From contig NZ_CP016756.1 in NCBI RefSeq assembly GCF_001700965.1, forward strand, positions 1,116,001 to 1,180,000: 64,000 bases of DNA, in the 5' to 3' direction. Source of the stretch: Stenotrophomonas nitritireducens. Lineage in GTDB: Bacteria > Pseudomonadota > Gammaproteobacteria > Xanthomonadales > Xanthomonadaceae. Of the stretch, positions 11,448-19,363 are shown one piece after another. The translations under genes and the position numbers were made by a program. How positions within the stretch are numbered: the stretch's first letter is position 1; the number at the start of each line of letters is the position of its first letter. Under the pieces are notes generated by a model. That model was given only the letters and a program-made list of their open reading frames with translations. It searched no databases and was not told where the DNA came from.

Positions 11448-11849
11448 TCAATCCAAAAACCGCCCGCGCTGCTCCGCCGTCGGCAGAAAACAGCTGTCAT
11501 GCCGCCCGAACCAGCGGTAACGGTTCCGCGCCAGCCAGCGATAGGCCGGATCCCGCAGCGCTCCCGGCAGCACCCGTGCAAGCCCCGCCAGGCGCCACAC
11601 CCCACCGAGCCCCGTCAGCACCCGCACAATCGCATCCGTGTCGGTATAGGCCACACCCTCGGCCACCAGCAGGAACGACAACGGGTCATCCGGGTCCAGC
11701 CCATGCGCCGCCAACAGCGCACGCCCCTGCCCGCCCTGCATCGCGGCGAAGCGGTAGCGCCCTACCCGATCAAAGCGCAACAGAAACCGCACCCAACGGC
11801 TGCACAGCGCGCAGACGCCATCAAACACGATCACCGCTGGCTCAGCCAT
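11448..11849 (-). CDS. DCC-family (DUF393) thiol-disulfide oxidoreductase-like protein
   Basis: The 133-residue protein carries the family hallmark FDGVCALCSRW with Cys13 and Cys16 near the N-terminus, followed by RFAAMQGGQGR and a C-terminal YRWFGRHDSCF. DCC proteins are predicted thioredoxin-fold redox proteins of unknown partner. It overlaps the DUF4166 gene by 8 bases and is the last gene of a four-gene minus-strand cassette starting with rluD. Confidence 0.85.
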   Translation of the reverse strand: MAEPAVIVFDGVCALCSRWVRFLLRFDRVGRYRFAAMQGGQGRALLAAHGLDPDDPLSFLLVAEGVAYTDTDAIVRVLTGLGGVWRLAGLARVLPGALRDPAYRWLARNRYRWFGRHDSCFLPTAEQRGRFLD

Positions 11850-12393
11850 GCGCCGGCTCCGGCAGCAGCCAGCCTTCGTAACGAATCAGCCGACCGATCA
11901 ACGGCATCGACACGTCCACCAGAAATTCATAGCGGCCGGCATGTTCGCGCTCCCGGCAGTGCACCTGCGCGAACCAGCGCGCCGGCAACGGCAACACCCC
12001 AAACGCCCAGGCACGCTCCGCCCGCCACAGGATCTGCCCGCCCTCTTCGCGCAGGCCAAAGCGGAAACGCAGCGCGCCCAGTTGCTCGAACAGGCGCCCG
12101 TTGCGTTGCCACAGCCGCGACGCCATGCGTGCAGCACCGAACTGCCGGTTCCAGCGCTCGCCGCCCGCATCAGTGACGAACTCCACCGTCACCGGCACGC
12201 TTGAGCTCGGCGGCAGCCGCGCCAACCAGGCGCAGGGCGCTACCAGCCAATGGTTGCCGCGCAGCACTTCGCCCTGCCCGCTCCAACGTTGCCGCAGCGG
12301 GATCGAGTGCAACGCCCGGACCTGCGGGGCCAACTGTTCGAACGCGGCGCCAAGCACCTGCGCGAACAGCGGCGTGTTCAAGGCGCCATCCAC
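11842..12393 (-). CDS. DUF4166 domain protein
   Basis: The 183-residue protein looks like the DUF4166 family: LFAQVLGAAFEQLAPQVRALH at the N-terminus, then GRGEVLRG-like (SGQGEVLRGNHW) and W-N-R-Q-F segments typical of that domain. No signal peptide or membrane segment is seen. It overlaps pgeF by 16 bases and the DCC gene by 8. In other bacteria DUF4166 is found fused or adjacent to redox-type or saccharopine-dehydrogenase-like proteins, which fits the DCC neighbour. Function unknown. Confidence 0.75.
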   Translation of the reverse strand: MDGALNTPLFAQVLGAAFEQLAPQVRALHSIPLRQRWSGQGEVLRGNHWLVAPCAWLARLPPSSSVPVTVEFVTDAGGERWNRQFGAARMASRLWQRNGRLFEQLGALRFRFGLREEGGQILWRAERAWAFGVLPLPARWFAQVHCREREHAGRYEFLVDVSMPLIGRLIRYEGWLLPEPAHG

Positions 12394-13157
12394 ACCAGGG
12401 TGGCAATGCGCCCGCTGCGGCGATCACGCCGGTGCGAGAACCAGCGCTGCGGATCGGCCATGGTGCACAGGTCGCCGCCGTGGATTGCCGCCGGCTGCAT
12501 GCCAGCTGCCACCAGCCGCTGCCGGGCCAGCCCAGGCAGATCCACCTTCCAGTGACCGGGCCGGGTGGCGACGAAATGCTGCTCAGCGGCGCTGGAATGC
12601 GCCAGGAAGGCCTCGCGTACGTCTACGCCGACCTCGTACAGGGCCGGACCGGCCGCAGGGCCTATCCACGCTACCAGCGCCTCAGCGGGCGTGTGCATGG
12701 CAGCCAGCGTATTTTCCAGCATGCCGCGCGCGAGCCCGCCCCAGCCCGCATGTGCTGCGGCCACCTCGCTGCCGTCACGGGCAGCGAACACCACCGGCAG
12801 GCAATCGGCGGTGAGGATGGCCAGCACCACCCCCGGCACCGAGGTCACGGCCGCATCGGCGGTCAGCTCAGCCTCAAGCCCGTGGGCCTGCGGCGGCGCA
12901 TCGAAGCGTACGACGTCGCTGCTGTGCACCTGGCGCAGCCAATGCGCGGCCGAAGGCAGGTTTGCCAGCCGCTGCAGTTCATCGCGGTTGCGCTGCACCT
13001 GGGCCGGATCGTCGCCATCGGCGGCGGTGCGGTTGCCCAGATTGAAACTGTCAAACGGGGGCTGCGAGCCGCCGGCGCCGTAGCGCAGGGTGGTGAAGGC
13101 CTGCACCCTTGGGGGCGCAGGCCAGTCGGCCAGCCACAGCGGACCCGCCTGCGCCAT
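12378..13157 (-). CDS. pgeF: Peptidoglycan editing factor / purine nucleoside phosphorylase (YfiH family)
   Basis: The 259-residue protein belongs to the Cu-oxidase_4/YfiH family. Seen motifs are LRQVHSSDV (first metal histidine), ILTADCLPVVF (TADC cysteine motif) and AAHAGWGGLARG (HAGWRG-type motif), plus the C-terminal GGDLCTM. Family members cleave purine nucleosides and correct misincorporated residues in cell-wall precursors. The ATG overlaps the stop of rluD (TAATG), an arrangement widely conserved in proteobacteria, so it is translated from the rluD message. Confidence 0.93.
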   Translation of the reverse strand: MAQAGPLWLADWPAPPRVQAFTTLRYGAGGSQPPFDSFNLGNRTAADGDDPAQVQRNRDELQRLANLPSAAHWLRQVHSSDVVRFDAPPQAHGLEAELTADAAVTSVPGVVLAILTADCLPVVFAARDGSEVAAAHAGWGGLARGMLENTLAAMHTPAEALVAWIGPAAGPALYEVGVDVREAFLAHSSAAEQHFVATRPGHWKVDLPGLARQRLVAAGMQPAAIHGGDLCTMADPQRWFSHRRDRRSGRIATLVWMAP

Positions 13158-14146
13158 TACCAGCGGCCTCGTTCGCGCTCGGCGAAGGCCTTGGAGTCTT
13201 CACGCAGCGCCTTCATCAGCGCCAGCAGATCAGCCGGCACCGGCGCGGTGTTGCTGATGGTCTCGCCGGTGATCGGGTGCTGGAATTCCAGCGTTTCGGC
13301 GTGCAGCGCCTGGCGCTTGAAACCGCGCAACGCGGCGACCAGCTCATCGGTGGCGCCCTTGGGCAGCTTCAGCGAACCGCCGTACAGCGGATCCCCGACG
13401 ATGGCGTGCTTCAGGTGCGCCATGTGCACGCGGATCTGGTGGGTACGGCCGGTTTCCAGGCGGCACTCCAGCGCGGTATGGGCGCGGAAACGCTCGCGCA
13501 GGCGGTAATGGGTGACCGCCTCCTTGCCGTCCTCGCGCACGCCCATCTTCAGGCGGTCGCGCGCATGGCGGTCGATCGGGGCGTCAGCCGTGCCACCGGC
13601 AACCAGCGCGCCCACCACCACGGCCAGGTACTGGCGGTGCACTTCACGTGCGGACAGCTGCTCGACCAGTGCGGTCTGCGCCTGCACCGTACGTGCCACC
13701 ACCATCACCCCGCTGGTGTCCTTGTCCAGCCGGTGGACCACGCCGGCGCGCGGCACCTTGGCAATCTCCGGATCACGGAACAACAGCGCGTTGAGCAGGG
13801 TGCCGCTGGGGTTGCCGGCGCCCGGATGGACCACCAGGCCGGCCGGCTTGTCGATCACGAAAACGTGCTCGTCCTCGTACAGGACCGACAGCGGGATGTC
13901 CTCCGGCAGGGCGTGGACTTCAACTTCCAGCACCGCATTAAGGGTGGCGATCTCGCCGCCACGGACCGGGTCGCGGGGCCGTACCGGCTCGCCATCGAGC
14001 AGAACTGCGCCGGATTTGATCCATTCGGTCAGGCGTGAGCGGGAGAATTCGGGGAACAATTCGGCCAGGACCGCGTCGAAGCGACGACCGGCGGCGGAAT
14101 CGGGAACCTGCGCGTGGCGCGGGCTGGAAGAGGTGTTCTCGGACAT
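13157..14146 (-). CDS. rluD: 23S rRNA pseudouridine synthase D
   Basis: RluD makes pseudouridines 1911, 1915 and 1917 in helix 69 of 23S rRNA. The 329-residue product begins [10 protein letters not shown]; a longer in-frame start at 14191 would run into the bamD promoter region. An S4 RNA-binding domain ([20 protein letters not shown]) is followed by the catalytic domain with [15 protein letters not shown], which holds the catalytic aspartate, and [14 protein letters not shown]. It is divergent from bamD, an order common in gammaproteobacteria, and heads the rluD-pgeF-DUF4166-DCC cassette. Confidence 0.96.
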   Translation of the reverse strand: MSENTSSSPRHAQVPDSAAGRRFDAVLAELFPEFSRSRLTEWIKSGAVLLDGEPVRPRDPVRGGEIATLNAVLEVEVHALPEDIPLSVLYEDEHVFVIDKPAGLVVHPGAGNPSGTLLNALLFRDPEIAKVPRAGVVHRLDKDTSGVMVVARTVQAQTALVEQLSAREVHRQYLAVVVGALVAGGTADAPIDRHARDRLKMGVREDGKEAVTHYRLRERFRAHTALECRLETGRTHQIRVHMAHLKHAIVGDPLYGGSLKLPKGATDELVAALRGFKRQALHAETLEFQHPITGETISNTAPVPADLLALMKALREDSKAFAERERGRW

Positions 14147-14263
14147 GGGCAAAGACCGGCTAAAGACGAAATTATGGGGTCCAAACGACAACAGTCAGTC
14201 GCAGGACAGGCCACTAGGCTATCATCGCCCCTTCGTATTCCTGCCGCGTCCTGCCCTGAACCC
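14147..14263. promoter_or_regulatory. Divergent rluD/bamD promoter region
   Basis: The 117 bp between the two starts must hold both promoters. A TATCAT-like -10 box lies at about 14219-14224 reading towards bamD. No convincing -35 or operator was seen. Confidence 0.4.
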
Positions 14264-15148
14264 ATGATCCGACGCTCCTCGCTGCTGTCCGCGCCCGTCC
14301 GCCTCACCGCCCTGTTGCTGGTTTTGGTCTTCGTCGCCACTGGCTGCCACCGCGGCGCCAAGAAGGACGCCGACGAAGGCGCGCCGGTCGAACAACTGTT
14401 CGAAAAGAGCCACAAGCTGATGGAGGGCGGCAACTGGTCCGGCGCCGAAACCAGCTTCAAGCGCCTGATCGCGCAGTACCCGTATGGCCCGTACACCGAG
14501 CAGGCGATGATCGAAAGCGCCTATGCCCAGTACAAGGCTGGCAAGAACGATGACGCGGTGTCGAGCATCGACCGCTTCATCCGCACCTATCCGACCCATC
14601 GCAACATCGCGTACCTGTACTACCTGCGCGGCCTGGCCAACGGCAACCGCGATACGGTTTTCCTGCGCCGCGTATGGTCGCTGGACCCGAGCCGCCGCGA
14701 TCTGTCCACCCCGCGCCAGGCCTATGCCGATTTCAATATCGTCACCGAGCGCTACCCGAACAGCCGCTACGCCGCCGATGCGCGCCAGCGCATGATCGAA
14801 CTGCGCGACATCTTCGCCCAGCACGAGCTGGACGATGCGCTGTACTACGCCCGCCGTGGCGCCTGGGTGTCCGTGGTGGGCCGCGCCAACTACCTGCTGG
14901 AAACCTACCCGCAGAGTGCCTTCCAGTACGACGCCGTGGCGCTGCTGGGCGAGGCCTATACCCATCTGGGCAACAAGACCCTGGCCGACGACGCCCGCCG
15001 CGTGCTGCAGCTGAACCAGCCGGAACACCCGTGGCTGGCCGGCAACTGGCCGAAGTACCCGTGGATGATCCGCAAGCTCAACCCGTTCGCCGGCGAGCGT
15101 TCGGTGGCCACCGGCCAGAGCAACGCCACGATGAACCGCAGCAAGTAA
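14264..15148 (+). CDS. bamD: Outer membrane assembly lipoprotein BamD
   Basis: BamD is the essential lipoprotein of the BAM complex that folds beta-barrel proteins into the outer membrane. The 294-residue product starts at MIRRSSLLSAPVRL; a lipobox ending ATGC places the lipidated cysteine at residue 28. TPR-like repeats follow (EQLFEKSHKLMEGGNW, SRYAADARQRM, YPQSAFQYDAVALLGEAY), and the length fits the family. Transcription should stop at the hairpin at 15176-15203. Confidence 0.95.
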   Translation: MIRRSSLLSAPVRLTALLLVLVFVATGCHRGAKKDADEGAPVEQLFEKSHKLMEGGNWSGAETSFKRLIAQYPYGPYTEQAMIESAYAQYKAGKNDDAVSSIDRFIRTYPTHRNIAYLYYLRGLANGNRDTVFLRRVWSLDPSRRDLSTPRQAYADFNIVTERYPNSRYAADARQRMIELRDIFAQHELDDALYYARRGAWVSVVGRANYLLETYPQSAFQYDAVALLGEAYTHLGNKTLADDARRVLQLNQPEHPWLAGNWPKYPWMIRKLNPFAGERSVATGQSNATMNRSK

Positions 15149-15175
15149 GCCGCTGCGGTATAGGTGGTGATCAGC

Positions 15176-15203
15176 AAGGGGCCTTCGGGCCCCTTTCTGT
15201 TTT
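15176..15203 (+). terminator. bamD terminator
   Basis: Stem AAGGGGCC with a TTCG-type loop pairs with GGCCCCTT, followed by TCTGTTTT. Confidence 0.8.
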
Positions 15204-15317
15204 CCGGCTCCGGGCTGCCCTTTTTGCGCTGCCCGGGGCGGCACGGTTGTGGCGCCGGGCCACCGCCGGCGCAGCCGTTACCTCCGCTGCGCAGGAACCT
15301 GGGACGCGGGGTGGCGA

Positions 15318-15400
15318 TACAAAAATGCCACTGACGGAGCAGTGGCAAGGCAGAGAGTTGAACGGGTGTTTTCTTGTGGCCCCATCTTGCGCCCACGCCG
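15318..15400 (-). ncRNA. Candidate small RNA with own terminator
   Basis: On the minus strand a perfect 8-bp stem TGCCACTG/CAGTGGCA with a 6-base loop is followed by TTTTTG (15318-15347), a strong intrinsic terminator about 170 bp beyond the terminator of nadE. An AT-rich TTTATTACA element at 15401-15409 could be a -10 box, giving a transcript of roughly 75-85 nt with a C-rich single-stranded part. No good -35 box is seen. The terminator is clear; the RNA is inference. Confidence 0.4.
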
Positions 15401-15510
15401 TGTAATAAATTTGTGCAGAATCGTGAGCCGGGTTAGCCCAGCTGTCGGTGTGCCACCCGCCGCACAGGCACAGGCCCGGTTGATGCCGGCCTGAGGGCCT
15501 GAATGCCAGG

Positions 15511-15537
15511 AAAGAAGAAGGGGCCTTGCGGCCCCTT
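15511..15537 (-). terminator. nadE terminator
   Basis: Stem AAGGGGCC/GGCCCCTT with a GCAA-type loop, followed on the minus strand by CTTCTTT, 31 bp after the nadE stop codon. Confidence 0.8.
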
Positions 15538-15567
15538 CCTGTCCTCCCACCACCGGCGCGATCCCCT

Positions 15568-17205
15568 TCAGCTGCGATAGCCGTTGGTGATCGGATAGCG
15601 CCGCTCGCGGCCAAATGCGCGCCGCGACACCTTGGGCCCCGGCGCCGCCTGGTGCCGCTTCCACTCACTGATGCGTACCAGCTTCAGCACCCGGTCCACT
15701 ATTTCCGGGGCATAACCGGCGCCAACGATATCCTCGCGCGACTGCTCCTGATCGATGTAGCGGTACAGGATGCCGTCCAGCACGTCGTAGGCAGGCAGCG
15801 AGTCCTGGTCGGTCTGGTTGTCACGCAGCTCGGCCGAAGGCGCGCGCGCGATCACCGCCGGCGGAATCACCGGCGCCCCACCCACCGTATTGCGCCACTT
15901 GGACAGGCCATAGACCTCCGTCTTGTACAGGTCCTTCAACGGCGCATAGCCGCCGCACATGTCCCCGTAGATGGTGGCGTAGCCCACCGCATACTCGCTC
16001 TTGTTGCCGGTGGTCAGCAACAGCCCGCCGAACTTGTTGCTCAGCGCCATCAGGATCACACCACGGCTGCGCGACTGCAGGTTCTCCTCGGTGACATCAG
16101 CCGCCTGGCCTTCGAACATGGCCGACAGCGACTGCATCAGACCCTGGAAGGCAGGCTCGATCGGCACCGTTTCAAGCTTCACGCCCAGCGCGCGGCATTG
16201 CTCCACCGCCAGGTCGTTGGACAGATCAGCGGTGTAGCGCGAGGGCATGCTGACCGCGGTGACGTTGTCCGCGCCCAGCGCATCCACCGCCATCGCCAAT
16301 ACCAATGCCGAATCGATACCGCCGGACAGCCCCAGCCATACCTTGCTGAAGCCGTTCTTGCGGCAATAGTCCTGGATACCGCGGGTCACCGCGCGCCAGG
16401 CCAGTGCGTCCATGCTCTCATCGCCATCGTCGATCCAATGCAGCGGCATGAAGCTGCGCGCGGCGACGTTGTACTCGACCACCAGCATCTCTTCGCTGAA
16501 GGCCACCGCGGCCGGGTGCACCGTGCCATCGCCATCGGCCACCACCGACGCACCGTCAAACACCACCGCATCCTGGCCACCGACGGTATTGACGTAGGCG
16601 ATGGCAACCCCGGTATCGCGGCTGCGCTCGGCCAGCAGCGCATCGCGCTGCGCGTGCTTGCCGCGTTCGTACGGCGATGCGTTGGGCACCAGCACCAGCT
16701 CGGCACCGGCCTTGGCGGTAGCCGCCAGCGGCTCCGGGAACCAGAGGTCCTCGCAGATCACCAGGCCCAGCTGCACGCCATTGACCTCGAATACGCAATT
16801 GCCGCCGTCCGGGTCCACGTCAAAGTAGCGACGCTCATCGAACACCGCGTAATTGGGCAGCTCGCGCTTGCGGTAGGTCTGGGCCACTGCGCCCTCGCGC
16901 AGCACGCTGGCAGCGTTGTAGACCACCGCCCCGGCGCTCTGCGGCCAGCCGACCACGGCGACGATGCCCTGCGCTTCGGCCGCAACCCGCGCCAGCGCCT
17001 GCTCGCAACTGCGGAGGAAACCCGGCCGCATCAGCAGGTCTTCCGGCGGATAGCCGCTGATGGCCAGTTCCGGAAACAGCACCACCTCGGCGCCGTATTC
17101 GTCACGCGCCTCGTGCATCAACTCGATGATGCGGCTGGCGTTGCCGTCCACGTCCCCGACCGGAAAATCGAACTGGGCCAGGGCGATGCGTAGCGATTGG
17201 GACAT
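15568..17205 (-). CDS. nadE: Glutamine-dependent NAD+ synthetase
   Basis: NadE amidates nicotinate adenine dinucleotide to NAD+ using ammonia from glutamine. The 545-residue, two-domain form is seen: an N-terminal nitrilase-type amidase with Glu in VLFPELAISGYP, Lys in YRKRELPNY and Cys in VICEDLWF, and a C-terminal synthetase with the ATP-binding LGLSGGIDSALVLAM and TTGNKSEYAVGY. The length is normal for the glutamine-using form. The start lies one base after the stop of the DUF559 gene (AGAAGG upstream), so the two are probably cotranscribed. Confidence 0.96.
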   Translation of the reverse strand: MSQSLRIALAQFDFPVGDVDGNASRIIELMHEARDEYGAEVVLFPELAISGYPPEDLLMRPGFLRSCEQALARVAAEAQGIVAVVGWPQSAGAVVYNAASVLREGAVAQTYRKRELPNYAVFDERRYFDVDPDGGNCVFEVNGVQLGLVICEDLWFPEPLAATAKAGAELVLVPNASPYERGKHAQRDALLAERSRDTGVAIAYVNTVGGQDAVVFDGASVVADGDGTVHPAAVAFSEEMLVVEYNVAARSFMPLHWIDDGDESMDALAWRAVTRGIQDYCRKNGFSKVWLGLSGGIDSALVLAMAVDALGADNVTAVSMPSRYTADLSNDLAVEQCRALGVKLETVPIEPAFQGLMQSLSAMFEGQAADVTEENLQSRSRGVILMALSNKFGGLLLTTGNKSEYAVGYATIYGDMCGGYAPLKDLYKTEVYGLSKWRNTVGGAPVIPPAVIARAPSAELRDNQTDQDSLPAYDVLDGILYRYIDQEQSREDIVGAGYAPEIVDRVLKLVRISEWKRHQAAPGPKVSRRAFGRERRYPITNGYRS

Positions 17206-17206
17206 A

Positions 17207-17587
17207 TCAACAACCTTCTGCTTGGCCCCGCACCCTGCGGGGGCTTGGTGTTACGCCCACCGCGCGCAGGATGCTTTCGCAGACCGCAGCCGTGTGGCTC
17301 AGGGCCTCATTATTCCAGAAGCGCAGCACACGGTAGCCGTTGCGGTGCAGGAAGGCTTCACGGCGCAGGTCATTGGGGTCGGTGGCGTGCTGGCTGCCGT
17401 CCAGTTCAATCACCAGCTTGTGCGCCAGACAGGCGAAATCCACGACATAGGGGCCGATGGGGTGTTGGCGGCGGAACTTGAATCCGACCAGGTGACGGCT
17501 CCTGAGGAAGTACCAGATCCGCCGCTCGGCTTCTGTCATGCGGCGGCGCAGGGCACGGGCACAGCCGGTTTTGCTGCCTTCACGCAT
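17207..17587 (-). CDS. DUF559 (Vsr-like) endonuclease-domain protein
   Basis: The 126-residue product starts at MREGSKTGCARALRRRM; GGAGG stands 6 bases before this ATG. The middle (GPYVVDFACLAHKLVIELDG, then SQH) shows the D-x(n)-E-L-D-G-x-Q-H core of the DUF559 family, a PD-(D/E)xK nuclease fold related to very-short-patch repair endonucleases; RRQHPIGPYVVDF is also typical. It ends right before nadE. The substrate is unknown. Upstream begins the large inverted-repeat element. Confidence 0.85.
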   Translation of the reverse strand: MREGSKTGCARALRRRMTEAERRIWYFLRSRHLVGFKFRRQHPIGPYVVDFACLAHKLVIELDGSQHATDPNDLRREAFLHRNGYRVLRFWNNEALSHTAAVCESILRAVGVTPSPRRVRGQAEGC

Positions 17588-17720
17588 GGGAGCCTCCTTG
17601 TCAGGAGACGATCGCCTGCAGCAGCCGCAGTTGGAATCGGGGAAGCAGGCGGATTGGATATCCATTTCTCTGCTTTCCGGGGCGGGGTAGCTTGGATGGC
17701 GGAGACAGAAGCAAATGCAA

Positions 17721-18357
17721 AAGCTTGCCCTCACCCCTACCCCTCTCCCGCAAGCGGGAGAGGGGAAATCAACTGCAACAGCGAGGAGCAAAGCCACAGC
17801 CACAGCCACAGCCAAAGTCCCAAAGCCCAAAGCCAAAGCCCAAGTCCAAAGTCCAAAGTCCAAAGCCCATGGCCCAAAGCCCAAAGCATCAAACTAGGGC
17901 ACGCACAAAATTTCGAGTTGGGAATATCAATCAACGAGGGTTAGCGTTTTCTTTAGTTTTTGCCGCTAGCTTTGCTTTTGAGGTGACTCCGGTCTTTGGC
18001 CTTTGCCTCGCCTTTGCTTTTTGCTGTGGCTGTGGCTGGGGCTTTGGGCTTTGGGCTTTGGGCTTTGGGCTTTGGGCTTTGGGCTTTGGACTTTGGACTT
18101 GGGCTTTGGCTTTGGGCTCTGGCTCTGGCTTTGGCTTTGGCTTTGGCTTTGGCTTTGGGCTTTGGGCTTTGGGCTTTGGGCTTTGGGCTTTGGACTTTGG
18201 ACTTTGGACTTTGGACTTGGGCTTTGGATTTGGCCTTGGCTATGGCTATGGCTATGGCTATGGCTCTGGCTGTGGCCTTGGGGCCGTTGTCTCGGCCTTG
18301 GGCCTTTGCTGTCCCCTCTCCCGCCTGCGGGAGAGGGGTAGGGGTGAGGGCAAGCTT
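17721..18357. repeat. Large inverted-repeat element with tandem heptamer arms
   Basis: Two 45-bp REP copies bound the element in opposite orientation: AAGCTTGCCCTCACCCCTAC begins the left one at 17721 and the exact inverse ends the right one at 18357; they differ at one loop base. Inside the left arm (about 17793-17887) are CAAAGCC-type units and CAGCCA units. Inside the right arm (about 18020-18285) are many GGGCTTT and GGACTTT heptamers mixed with GGCTTT, GGCTAT and GGCTCT hexamers. The arms are therefore inverted relative to each other, around a unique core of about 130 bp. Confidence 0.85.
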
Positions 18358-18414
18358 CTGCTTCGGCCTTGGCTTTGCCTTCAGCATTCGCTCCCGCTCT
18401 TCCCCCCGTCCCCC

Positions 18415-18445
18415 AACAAAAAAGGCCACCCGAAGGTGGCCTTTC
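18415..18445 (-). terminator. sucCD terminator
   Basis: Minus-strand stem GGCCACC/GGGTGGCC with a TTC loop followed by TTTTTTG, 22 bp after the sucD stop. Confidence 0.9.
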
Positions 18446-18466
18446 TCAAATCACGAAAGCGCAGTC

Positions 18467-19342
18467 TTACTTGACCAGCTTCGCAATTGCAGCGCCCAGG
18501 TCGCCCGGCGAGCGGACGGTGACAACGCCAGCAGCTTCCATCGCCGCGAACTTGCCTTCCGCCGTGCCCTTGCCGCCCGATGCAATCGCACCGGCGTGGC
18601 CCATGCGCTTGCCGGCCGGAGCCGAGGCGCCGGCGATGAAGCCAACAACCGGCTTCTTCACGAACTGCTTGATGTACTCGGCACCGGCTTCTTCAGCGTC
18701 GCCGCCGATTTCGCCAACCATGATGATACCTTCGGTCTGCGGGTCTTCGTTGAACAGCTTCAGGCAGTCGACGAAGTTCAGGCCGTTGATCGGGTCACCA
18801 CCGATGCCGATGCAGGTGGACTGGCCCAGGCCGACTTCCGTGGTCTGCTTGACCGCTTCATAGGTCAGGGTGCCCGAACGCGACACGATGCCGATCTTGC
18901 CCGGCATGTGGATGTGGCCCGGCATGATGCCGATCTTGCACTCACCCGGGGTGATGACGCCCGGGCAGTTCGGCCCGATCAGCACGGTGTCCGGATGCGA
19001 ACGGGTCAGCACGTTCTTGACGCGCAGCATGTCCAGCACCGGGATGCCTTCGGTGATGCAGACGATGACCTTGATGCCGGCAGCAGCGGCTTCCAGGATC
19101 GCGTCGGCCGCGTACGGCGGCGGCACGTAGATCACCGAGGCATTGGCGCCGGTGTTCTGCACGGCATCAGCCACGGTGTTGAACACCGGCAGGTCGATGT
19201 GGGTGGTGCCACCCTTGCCCGGGGTCACGCCGCCAACAACCTGGGTGCCGTACTCGATCATCTGAGTGGCGTGGAAGGTGCCCTGCTGGCCGGTAAAGCC
19301 CTGCACGATCACCTTGGTGTTCTTGTTAATCAAAACAGACAT
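18467..19342 (-). CDS. sucD: Succinyl-CoA ligase, alpha subunit
   Basis: SucD forms the phosphohistidine intermediate and binds CoA in the TCA-cycle step succinyl-CoA to succinate. The 291-residue product has the CoA-binding fold ([20 protein letters not shown]), [20 protein letters not shown] and the catalytic histidine in [24 protein letters not shown] precedes the ATG. It is 21 bp downstream of sucC and shares its transcript. Confidence 0.97.
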   Translation of the reverse strand: MSVLINKNTKVIVQGFTGQQGTFHATQMIEYGTQVVGGVTPGKGGTTHIDLPVFNTVADAVQNTGANASVIYVPPPYAADAILEAAAAGIKVIVCITEGIPVLDMLRVKNVLTRSHPDTVLIGPNCPGVITPGECKIGIMPGHIHMPGKIGIVSRSGTLTYEAVKQTTEVGLGQSTCIGIGGDPINGLNFVDCLKLFNEDPQTEGIIMVGEIGGDAEEAGAEYIKQFVKKPVVGFIAGASAPAGKRMGHAGAIASGGKGTAEGKFAAMEAAGVVTVRSPGDLGAAIAKLVK

Positions 19343-19363
19343 TGGATTTCCTTCGGTGTCGGA

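Larger units (their letters stand above)
15149..15567. other. 419-bp bamD-nadE intergenic region
   Basis: The region lies between convergent genes and holds three hairpins: the bamD terminator (15176-15203), a minus-strand terminator with no gene of its own (15318-15347) and the nadE terminator (15511-15537). No protein gene is supported. The middle part is treated as a candidate small RNA. Confidence 0.7.
17588..18466. other. 879-bp non-coding region with large repeat element
   Basis: The region lies between the start of the DUF559 gene and the end of sucD. It holds about 130 bp of leader, the 637-bp element (17721-18357), about 60 bp of spacer and the sucD terminator. Frames open on both strands through the repeats translate into monotonous GFGLWAL-type or QSPKPKA-type text and are not genes. 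Confidence 0.8.

Noticed and set aside
15526..17193. A 555-codon plus-strand open frame antisense to nadE
   Set aside because: No family motif and biased composition; nadE is certain on the other strand.
18020..18285. CRISPR-like appearance of a regular repeat array
   Set aside because: Units of 6-7 bp without unique spacers and no cas genes nearby; it is a simple tandem repeat.
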